Origin: Symsagittifera roscoffensis
Lineage: Eukaryota > Xenacoelomorpha > Acoela > Convolutidae
Direction: 5' to 3'
Assembly (NCBI RefSeq): GCF_963678635.1
Contig: NC_087066.1
Span: 30,385,301 to 30,449,300 of the forward strand
DNA: 64,000 nucleotides
The notes under the pieces are model-generated. The model was not told the origin of the DNA. It did not search any database and worked only from the letters and a program-made list of their open reading frames with translations. Position 1 is the first letter of the stretch. Each line of letters opens with the position of its first letter. Made by a program: the position numbers and the translations under genes. Positions 60,801 to 64,000 of this stretch are shown piece by piece.

Positions 60801-63800
60801 TGATCTTAACCAATTTTTTGGGATCTTTTTGCGAAGTAAGCAGTGTGGTTGTCACACTGCATATTTTCTCTATTACTATTTCGAACGAGATTTCCGATTT
60901 TGACTCCGGCACAAATTTAACAGCAGGAATCTTATTCAGCGCTATGACTAGCTCGCTGTTTGATTGATGCCCAATTTTTTTTGAGGCCCAATTCGGATTT
61001 TTCTGAATATAGTTTTGACAAAGGTGAAAACAGCATCCCTTAGTGTCAGTTTGCTAATGATACGCAAAAACCCTCAACGCTGCGTTTTCAAAATCTTACG
61101 AAACTTTTTCCGTAGTTACGTCACCGATAAGTGGCTTAAGCGCAGTTAGGAATCTGTTATATGTTGATACAGGTTTTTGCTGACCAGAGAGTAGACGCAA
61201 GGTTGATAAAACCCGCCAATATAGATGTAAAACTGACTTGGACAAAAGAAGCGTAGACGCCGGCCAGGTTCTACTGTTCAAGTTAAGTAATTGATGTTCT
61301 CAATGTCGCCAAAAGCCGTATCTTGTTTTCGGCTATCGAAAAAACAAAATTGCTCAAGACGATCCGGTTATTCGGAATGACGGTCATCTGTGGGAAAAGT
61401 GGGCAAAAAAGTCAGTGGTTACTTCTGTTTAGAGGTCGCCTTTTTTACCGACCGGGATGGCAAAGACAGCTGGGTTGTCTTGACGTCCTGCACTAATTCC
61501 AAACAAGCTGCAATAATCTGGCTGGTTTTTGGATTTAATTGATTCCTACATTTGTCCCTCATTTGCTGAATTAGTTGTCGAGCTTCTGAGCGCCCTGCGT
61601 TTTAGTTCGTGGCTCGTTGCTGTTTGAAATAATATCGCTCGTACAAGTGATTAAAATTTTTGGGCACTTGTATGATCTCCATTTGCTGTAGTGCCAGTGT
61701 GTTGTTGTCTTTGTATCGCGTTTCTTTTGAAAATCATGGTCGTCAAGAATAATAAGTGTTTTGCCTTTTCGTAGGTTCCCCAAGTAAAAGAACTCAATTT
61801 TGACTATTCAATGGGTTGAATAGTGAGATAATGAATGCAGAGCATTATCAATTGACTTGTTCTGATCCAATGCCATATTAACACTAAATTTAACGCATGC
61901 TGTCTGGCAGTATGTTAATCCGAGAAATGAATCCAGTTTTGGGTTTTTTAGAATTGCGTTGTTCATTAATGGCACCTAATTGAGATATCGAAACTGTAGA
62001 TTTTTTTTCCGATAACCATTTGATCATGACTTTTTTTCATAATTCATGGGATCTTTTTAGTTGGCGTAGGATCTTATGGTCTGGCGTTTTTTGTACAAGG
62101 GACCTTTTGGTACGGTATTTTTTTGTCATGGGAGCTTTTGGTATTGTATCTTTTTTCCTGACACCTAACAAATATTAACTTAACTCGAAAACGAAAAAAA
62201 AAATGGATTGCAAAGTTTTTGGAATCTGAATCAACACTGAGAAAGATTCAATGTGATACGCGCGCCCTAAAATTCCAGCGATAAGGCTAGTTTTTCTTGT
62301 ACACGTCTTTCAGGGTGGCGTGTACGTGTTTGAGATCTGGAACAGCTACTCGGCCAGTGGGAAGAACCTTCTGCTGATCGCCCTGTTTGAACTGGTGGCA
62401 TTAATGTACATATATGGCTACCGGAAGTACAGACGCAACATTGTGGACATGTTGGGCTATGACTCATGGATCCTCACTTGGTTCCAGTTATGTTGGTGTG
62501 TCTTCTCTCCAATACTCATACTAGTTAGTCATTCTCCACGCCGTCAATTTTTCGACGAATTCACGGAATGACGTTTTGCTTCACAAAGTTAGTGTAATTT
62601 GGTTTTTCTGGAATTTTTATTTGTTTTTTTCTTACTCCCCGGTTTGTGACGATCGAGTTTCATTTGGCATTAAGCATGCTGCAGTTTATAGGGCTTTTTA
62701 ATCGCAAATTAGTTCTCAATCGCAACTTAATTTTCAAACTTTGAGACTGGAAATCATTGCTAGATTCCTTGTGTTGACACATTAAAACGTGACATGTTCG
62801 ATGCAGGGTATCCTGACGTTTGACATAGTGGAGTACTTCCGGGGCAATGGGTTCCTCACCTACGGGGACTACGTGTACCCCAAGTGGGCGGATGCCATAG
62901 GGTGGGTGTTCGTGCTCACTGCCGTCCTCTGCATCCCCACCTACGCCGCCTACCAGATTGCTCTCAGCCGGGCCAACTTGTCCTGTATTAGGAAGAAGAG
63001 AAGAAAGAAGCAGCAGAGAACTAGCAACGCACATTGGGTATTTGTTTGTTTGTTTCTTGAAATCAGAGATGCTTGAAACTGAACCCATGGTTGGTCTCAG
63101 GGTGATTTCCTAGGCAGTCCCAGGTGTTCTGTCGGTGTGGTGTTTGTGATATATTAATTTCATTCTGCAATCACCTGAAAAAAACACTTAGTATTTATTT
63201 TTAAAATTATCATGATTAATAATTTACCTTTCCTTTGAATGTTGCATGTTAAGGTTTGCGTTACTTTTGAGAACAGGATGATCTTTTGAGAACACATGAC
63301 CTTTTAGATTAAGACCATTTATCTACGCGGGAAAGGACCAGCATACGAGCTGTGCAGATCATCACGGCAAACCGCTGTTGTGCCCCTGTTTAAGAAACAA
63401 TTGAAATTTTAAGGTTATTTTTCTGGGCTGGGTAATGTTGCCTCTGCTTCAAGCAACGAGCACGGATCATGTTGGGCCTCGAACATCCGACCTTTCGATT
63501 GAGAGGCGGAGACGTAACCACTTCACCACCTCTCCCCTCATCACTTTTTGTCCAAAGCAAATCCTCTTTTTTTTTGAAGACCATTTGTCTTAAAGCCACT
63601 AATATGAGACTGCTAAGCAAAGAAGAACTTGTCAAGAATCTGCCATCACCTATAAAAGTGACTGAAAACAGACTTTAAATATCTCAGACGTGATAACAGA
63701 CTTTAAATCTATGATTTTTGTTTTCAAGAGAATATAATTCAAGAGAACATATTTTTGAGTGATATCTTTAAATTCAAATGTTGAGATTGTTGTTGTTATT

Positions 63801-64000
63801 GTCAGCCGGTGATCGGGAGTTTCCATAACCGAAAGGACTCAGTTGCGAACAACGACGAGACCAATTCGGGCATAATACGACCAGAGGTCGCCAGTTCATC
63901 CCCCATGCTCAAGAACGAGTCCAACAATTTCTCCCTCGACAGCCGACGAAACAGAATAACAACAGAGTCGAATAAAGATTTAGAAGACAGCATAAGTAAC
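33718..64000 (+). CDS. SLC6 family Na+/Cl--coupled transporter gene (14 exons, 3' end outside window)
   Basis: The product moves a small solute across the plasma membrane, driven by sodium and chloride. Fourteen exons were placed by splice signals and homology: 33718-33849, 35027-35201, 46348-46479, 46754-46908, 54995-55107, 55474-55612, 55830-55964, 57883-57986, 58297-58421, 58656-58768, 59191-59328, 62314-62523, 62807-63037, 63806-64000. All phases agree and give 699 codons with no stop. Family marks seen: [10 protein letters not shown] in TM1, GAFLVPY in TM2, [19 protein letters not shown] in TM3, the [10 protein letters not shown] disulfide loop, FFSYALCLG in TM6, LGFDSQ in TM8. Glycine replaces the TM1 aspartate of monoamine carriers, so an amino-acid, GABA, taurine, betaine or creatine-type substrate is inferred; the exact one cannot be read. 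The usual family length is about 600-650, and the extra length lies in both tails. Repeats fill the large introns. Confidence 0.95.
34277..34440. mobile_element. hAT-like MITE, diverged copy
   Basis: Contains GGGCTTTTTTCATTTTTCCA and the inner AAGTAAAATTTTGTTCAAAT and CTTGTAAATCCACTC stretches of the family, with decayed ends. A duplication could not be defined. Confidence 0.6.
34829..34998 (+). other. Exon-like segment inside SLC6 intron 1
   Basis: Starts after a good acceptor (TTTTTATAG) and stays open for 56 codons to TAA at 34996. It reads [17 protein letters not shown] then [17 protein letters not shown]. The protein is well mixed in composition, but it ends in a stop only 28 bases before exon 2 and has no recognised family. 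It could be an alternative terminal exon, a relic of another gene, or chance. Confidence 0.2.
35027..35201 (+). CDS. SLC6 exon 2: TM1
   Basis: Residues 45-103. A stop lies in frame just upstream (35024-35026) and its AG forms the acceptor, so this is an internal exon unless translation starts at ATG 35063. [15 protein letters not shown] leads into [18 protein letters not shown]. The unwound TM1 stretch that binds Na+ and substrate is intact. Gly stands where monoamine carriers have Asp. The donor is G|GTACGT, phase 1, splitting the third Gly of the GGG motif. Confidence 0.95.
35440..35528. mobile_element. Remnant related to the CAGGGG-end element
   Basis: CAGGGTGGAATTGGGGGAGG and GGCGGGGAAAGGCGGGGATT match the left part of the copy at 42353 (GAGGGTGGATTTGGGGG). 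Only one end is present. Confidence 0.5.
35560..35776. mobile_element. hAT-like MITE inserted in an LTR-like sequence
   Basis: 217 bp. The left end GGCTCTTTTCCAGT and the right end ACTGGAAAAGAGCC are exact inverted copies. It is flanked by the 8-bp duplication CTCATTTT (35552-35559 and 35777-35784). The uninterrupted form of the target appears at 42022-42063. Confidence 0.92.
36175..36747 (+). pseudogene. gag: Ty3 gag relic with zinc knuckle
   Basis: 190-codon frame. [14 protein letters not shown] (36553-36594) is a CX2CX4HX4C nucleic-acid-binding knuckle. A broken gag start is visible upstream from the ATG at 35954 ([10 protein letters not shown], then a frame change to [18 protein letters not shown]). 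Helical residues such as [18 protein letters not shown] precede the knuckle, as in the C-terminal part of capsid. Confidence 0.7.
37290..38000 (+). pseudogene. pol: Ty3 reverse transcriptase relic
   Basis: [19 protein letters not shown] then [20 protein letters not shown] and [18 protein letters not shown] match the RT start of one Ty3 lineage. FWFKSLDL follows, then [19 protein letters not shown]. The catalytic box survives as VYFDDISIS (37808-37834). At least two in-frame stops interrupt it. Confidence 0.85.
38330..38490 (+). pseudogene. pol: Ty3 RNase H relic
   Basis: [20 protein letters not shown] then [16 protein letters not shown] matches the E(L/A)LLAVV...R.YLYG...TDHK segment of Ty3 RNase H. 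The key TDHK is intact, with frame breaks on both sides. Confidence 0.85.
39350..39993 (+). pseudogene. pol: Ty3 integrase relic
   Basis: [20 protein letters not shown] then SDCIKA corresponds to the zinc-binding head (YWWP...C..C). [11 protein letters not shown] then [20 protein letters not shown] and DDHVSCFTG cover the first two acidic catalytic positions. [20 protein letters not shown] holds the third (E). A stop separates the head from the core. Confidence 0.8.
41115..41504 (+). pseudogene. 3' open frame of the Ty3 relic
   Basis: 129 codons, the longest intact frame in the element. Ser/Gln-rich repeats (SVSQPN, SVSQPS) lie in the middle, then an acidic tail with [19 protein letters not shown]. 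No membrane segment or known domain. It sits where some Ty3 elements carry an extra frame after integrase. Confidence 0.45.
42082..42316 (-). mobile_element. tRNA-derived SINE, copy 1
   Basis: Minus strand begins GGTGGTGAAGTGGTTACGTC (A-box like) and has GGTCGGATGTTCGAGGCCC (B-box like), then an unrelated tail with GGCACAACAGCGGTT and CCTTTCCCCCGTGGATAAAT. Head, spacing and order match a Pol III tRNA-derived SINE. A second copy lies at 63309-63540. It interrupts the 3' LTR-like sequence of the Ty3 relic. Confidence 0.85.
42353..43291. mobile_element. CAGGGG-end hAT-like element, diverged copy with inner MITE
   Basis: Shares with 45030-45669 the GGGGGACCCTTT-type, TTTCTAAAGGCGCC(T/A)T(T)(C/T)GGCGCCA and GGGGAGCGCGC(T/G)CC stretches, and ends AAGTCCTAGATCAGCCCCTG. 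Its middle, 42600-42811, is a decayed GGCTCTTTT-family MITE starting with a run of about 19 C. No clear outer duplication. Confidence 0.65.
43130..43610. repeat. AT-rich dyad repeat cluster
   Basis: Many overlapping dyads such as AATTATAATTGATTATAA and AATGGATTATAA. Related dyads occur at 3.85, 4.5 and 46.1-46.3 kb, suggesting a dispersed element rather than random AT sequence. Confidence 0.55.
44165..44565. mobile_element. Foldback element with repeated TACAAAACAGTCC ends
   Basis: The left end carries five ACAAAACAGTCC-like repeats. The right end carries three copies in inverted form (GGACTGTTTTGTATT). The middle holds a GC-rich CGCGCTGCGCGCACGTCGCC palindromic stretch and CAAGTCCTGCCCTCTGTTGG. 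The latter recurs inverted at 47929-47975. Structure fits a foldback transposon or a MITE with subterminal repeats. Confidence 0.75.
45030..45669. mobile_element. Complete CAGGGG-end hAT-like element with nested MITE
   Basis: Left end CAGGGGTAGAATTAGGGG, right end (inverted) CAGGGGCGGATCTAGGATTT. Flanked by a perfect 8-bp duplication CCTAGAAC (45022-45029 and 45670-45677). 640 bp in all, 430 without the nested element and its duplication. CAGGG ends with 8-bp duplications are the hAT pattern. No transposase. Confidence 0.92.
45120..45321. mobile_element. hAT-like MITE nested inside the CAGGGG element
   Basis: 202 bp with GGCTCTTTTTCCTTCCCC and GGAAAAGGAAAAAAAGCC ends. Flanked by GTACTCTT (45112-45119) and GTACTTTT (45322-45329), an 8-bp duplication with one later change. 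Same length as the copy at 32679. Confidence 0.9.
46070..46290. repeat. AT-rich dyad repeat, second cluster
   Basis: Repeated AATGGATT/AATCCATT dyads (for example GGATTATAATCCATT) just upstream of SLC6 exon 3, ending about 55 bases before it. Related to the cluster at 43.1 kb. Confidence 0.5.
46348..46479 (+). CDS. SLC6 exon 3: TM2
   Basis: Residues 103-147. It completes the GGG codon and continues [20 protein letters not shown], then [17 protein letters not shown]. The Tyr of VPY is a chloride ligand in characterised family members. The acceptor has a poor pyrimidine tract (TTGAAG|G). The donor is AAAG|GTACAC, phase 1. It follows an 11.1-kb intron that holds the first Ty3 relic. Confidence 0.95.
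46754..46908 (+). CDS. SLC6 exon 4: TM3 and start of extracellular loop 2
   Basis: Residues 147-198. [20 protein letters not shown] covers TM3 with the substrate-site Tyr of the YYIVILAW motif. The segment [10 protein letters not shown] then carries the conserved disulfide pair of loop 2. It ends CAG|GTATCA in phase 0. The next intron is 8.1 kb and contains the N gap. Confidence 0.96.
48200..48300. repeat. Short tandem repeat, ~18-bp unit
   Basis: About five copies of GTATCAGGACTGCAAC with small changes, next to the head sequence of the element family described at 50134. The unit resembles the GACTGCTCGTATCAGG terminal motif of that family. Confidence 0.8.
48480..48960. mobile_element. Diverged copies of the GACTGCTCGTATCA element
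   Basis: Two overlapping partial copies: CGATTTCTAAGACGGATTAA at 48474 and a similar TCTACGCTGGATTAAC at 48600. Each is followed by a GTTAATTGTCCCAAATT-like stretch seen in the complete copies. Confidence 0.6.
50134..50691 (+). mobile_element. GACTGCTCGTATCA element, near-complete copy
   Basis: Starts AACAAGACTGCTCGTATTAG and ends TTCGTATCGAAAGTCGGAACA. It contains GGTTTATGGAGCAGTAATAA twice (an internal duplication), TAAGACGGATTAAATC and GTTAATTGTCCCAAATTG. It has no long inverted ends and no coding frame. The GAAAGTCGGAAC end includes a near-perfect dyad (CTTTCGTATCGAAAG). Confidence 0.75.
51183..51663 (-). mobile_element. GACTGCTCGTATCA element, inverted copy a
   Basis: Runs from GTTCCGACTTTCGTAACG to CACCCTGATACGAGCAGCCTT. 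A TCAGGG...CCCTGA hairpin lies just inside the second end. Copy b starts immediately after its last bases, head to tail. Confidence 0.75.
51664..51932 (-). mobile_element. GACTGCTCGTATCA element, inverted copy b (partial)
   Basis: Starts GTTCCGACTTTCGATACG directly after copy a and breaks off after ATTAACGCGCGATATAATTC and GCGTAAGCG, where the 793-bp duplicated block ends. Confidence 0.75.
52708..52907. other. Assembly gap (200 N)
   Basis: A run of exactly 200 N, probably a fixed-size placeholder. The left side is the duplicated element, the right side a Ty3 relic. Confidence 0.99.
52908..54850 (-). mobile_element. Second Ty3-type retrotransposon relic, cut by the gap
   Basis: Minus strand. 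Gag part: [20 protein letters not shown] then [16 protein letters not shown] zinc-knuckle pair reads [16 protein letters not shown] and [14 protein letters not shown] near 53790-53910. After decayed protease-like sequence, [20 protein letters not shown] then [11 protein letters not shown] (53060-53160) matches the start of Ty3 RT. Frame breaks are common. The rest of pol would lie in or beyond the gap. It differs from the first Ty3 relic in gag. Confidence 0.78.
54995..55107 (+). CDS. SLC6 exon 5: extracellular loop 2
   Basis: Residues 199-236. A hydrophilic loop with two N-glycosylation sequons (NGS and NFS), ending SSVDEYW. This matches the end of the family's large glycosylated loop just before TM4. 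The reading joins exon 4 without apparent loss, so the N gap in between probably hides no exon. The donor is AT|GTACGT, phase 2. Confidence 0.9.
55474..55612 (+). CDS. SLC6 exon 6: TM4
   Basis: Residues 236-282. It contains [17 protein letters not shown], a family signature at the loop 2/TM4 border, then [20 protein letters not shown]. The SGK end is the usual TM4-TM5 turn. The acceptor is TTCTAG|T and the donor AAG|GTAATC, phase 0. Confidence 0.96.
55830..55964 (+). CDS. SLC6 exon 7: TM5 and loop 3; non-canonical GC donor
   Basis: Residues 283-327. [20 protein letters not shown] is TM5, followed by [20 protein letters not shown], the conserved extracellular loop. The exon ends AAG|GCAAGA. 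A GC donor keeps phase 0 and joins exactly to VWIDA of the next exon, so a GC-AG intron is the simplest reading. The acceptor is a strong TTTCTTTCAG. Confidence 0.95.
55993..56517 (+). mobile_element. GACTGCTCGTATCA element, complete copy in SLC6 intron
   Basis: Starts AACAAGACTGCTCGTATCAA 28 bases after the GC donor of exon 7 and ends TTCGTATCGAAAGTCGGAAC. The next bases AACAAGACTGCTGTGCTCGT look like the head of another copy, again head to tail. Confidence 0.8.
57149..57702. mobile_element. Two partial GACTGCTCGTATCA copies in opposite orientation
   Basis: 57149-57318 is an inverted short copy (GTTCCGACTTTCGAAG to CCTGATACGAGCAGTCTTG). 57420-57702 is a forward fragment (AAGACGGATTAAATAACC, GTTAATTGTCCCAAGTTGG, CACAAATATTCCGTC). 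Confidence 0.65.
57883..57986 (+). CDS. SLC6 exon 8: TM6
   Basis: Residues 328-362. [20 protein letters not shown] with the Gln and Ser that bind chloride in GAT1-type proteins, then [12 protein letters not shown], the TM6 end and cytosolic loop. The acceptor is TTTTCTTAG and the donor AG|GTAAAC, phase 2. Confidence 0.96.
58297..58421 (+). CDS. SLC6 exon 9: TM7
   Basis: Residues 362-404. [20 protein letters not shown] is TM7. The Asn and the Ser four residues later (Na+ and Cl- ligands) are kept. A proline follows the Asn where GAT1 has Ser. [17 protein letters not shown] begins loop 4. The donor is G|GTACAA, phase 1. Confidence 0.95.
58656..58768 (+). CDS. SLC6 exon 10: loop 4 and TM8
   Basis: Residues 404-441. 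[19 protein letters not shown] is the conserved loop 4. [18 protein letters not shown] is TM8, ending with the Asp-Ser pair of the second sodium site. The donor CAA|GTCCGC is weak, but phase 0 joins it to FSGVESFV of the next exon exactly as in the family. Confidence 0.95.
59191..59328 (+). CDS. SLC6 exon 11: TM9
   Basis: Residues 442-487. [20 protein letters not shown] then [20 protein letters not shown]. This matches the TM8-TM9 loop and TM9. The acceptor is GATTTAG, the donor GAG|GTACTT, phase 0. The following 3.0-kb intron contains the FLYWCH-MULE relic. Confidence 0.95.
59390..59745. mobile_element. Probable remnant of the CAGGGG-end family
   Basis: Has the AAAGGGGGACCCTTTTG stretch, Phe/Lys-coding AT-rich body and a GC-rich end (CCCGCCCGCCTCTTCCCCT) in inverted order relative to 45030. 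Ends not defined. Confidence 0.35.
60763..61785 (-). pseudogene. FLYWCH-MULE transposase relic
   Basis: Minus strand, in SLC6 intron 11. The N-part [18 protein letters not shown] then [20 protein letters not shown] is a FLYWCH-type zinc finger; the usual W.C has become WHY. Then [10 protein letters not shown] and, in another frame, [16 protein letters not shown] match the MULE transposase middle. Finally a 90-codon open frame starts [20 protein letters not shown] and includes [20 protein letters not shown] and [19 protein letters not shown] next to MULE transposase is a known pairing in animals. Stops and shifts make it inactive. Confidence 0.75.
62314..62523 (+). CDS. SLC6 exon 12: TM10-TM11
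   Basis: Residues 488-557. [20 protein letters not shown] is the TM10 start and loop. [19 protein letters not shown] covers TM10, and the sequence ends [19 protein letters not shown] in TM11. The acceptor is GTCTTTCAG and the donor CTA|GTTAGT, phase 0. Confidence 0.95.
62807..63037 (+). CDS. SLC6 exon 13: loop 6 and TM12
   Basis: Residues 558-634. [20 protein letters not shown] is the classic TM11-TM12 turn and TM12 entry. It is followed by a basic cytosolic stretch ([11 protein letters not shown]) after TM12. The acceptor is GATGCAG and the donor TGG|GTATTT, phase 0. Confidence 0.93.
63309..63540 (-). mobile_element. tRNA-derived SINE, copy 2
   Basis: Same head and tail as copy 1 with few differences, including identical GAGAGGCGGAGACGTAACCA (plus strand). 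It lies in SLC6 intron 13, between exons 13 and 14. A small gap near the AGCACGGAT segment separates the copies. Confidence 0.87.
63806..64000 (+). CDS. SLC6 exon 14 (partial): cytosolic C-tail
   Basis: Residues 635-699, open to the window edge without a stop. Polar and Ser/Asn/Arg-rich with no membrane segment, fitting the cytosolic C-tail. The acceptor is TTATTGTCAG. Phase 0 agrees with the previous exon. Unusual composition for the region (GC-rich codons) supports coding use. The stop codon lies beyond the window. Confidence 0.8.

Overview
This is a window of an animal (metazoan) nuclear genome. It is AT-rich, intron-rich and full of repeats. Nothing in it looks prokaryotic. Real coding sequence stands out as short GC-richer exons bounded by splice signals. 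I cannot name the species; an invertebrate is most likely.

The clearest gene is an SLC6 sodium/chloride-coupled transporter on the + strand, from 33718 past the right edge. I could place 14 exons whose phases all agree. They give one frame of 699 codons with no stop, containing the 12-helix SLC6 fold. The residues fit the amino-acid/GABA/taurine/creatine branch, not the monoamine branch. Its introns hold a Ty3-type LTR retrotransposon relic (35.5-42.1 kb), a second Ty3 relic cut by a 200-N gap (52.9-54.85 kb), a FLYWCH-MULE transposase pseudogene (60.8-61.8 kb), two tRNA-derived SINEs, and several short DNA transposons with clear target-site duplications.

On the left, the minus strand carries a compact two-exon type-1 cystatin (stefin) at 18.2-18.9 kb with an intact QVVAG loop. 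Several coding-like segments (10.6, 12.0, 23.0 and 24.7 kb on minus; 12.5, 13.9, 24.0 and 29.5 kb on plus) look like exons or pseudo-exons. Some resemble BAR-domain helices of the CIBAR/FAM92 type, and one has a frameshift. These are tentative.

Repeat landscape: 0.2-1.0 kb degenerate coding segment and dispersed repeat; 1.7-3.1 kb and 5.0-6.2 kb tandem arrays; 6.6-10 kb no recognisable gene; 25.5-26.1 kb a LINE reverse-transcriptase relic; 27-28 kb a 961-bp inverted-repeat transposon built on a 12-bp palindrome; 28.7 kb a long hairpin; 32-45 kb a family of ~200-bp hAT-like MITEs with GGCTCTTTT ends and 8-bp duplications; 44.2 kb a foldback; 47-58 kb a cluster of a ~480-560-bp element often arranged head to tail, with a 793-bp near-identical duplication running into the assembly gap.

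The most interesting material is the set of non-autonomous DNA transposons. Their ends, 8-bp duplications, an almost exact empty site and one nested insertion can be read directly from the sequence.
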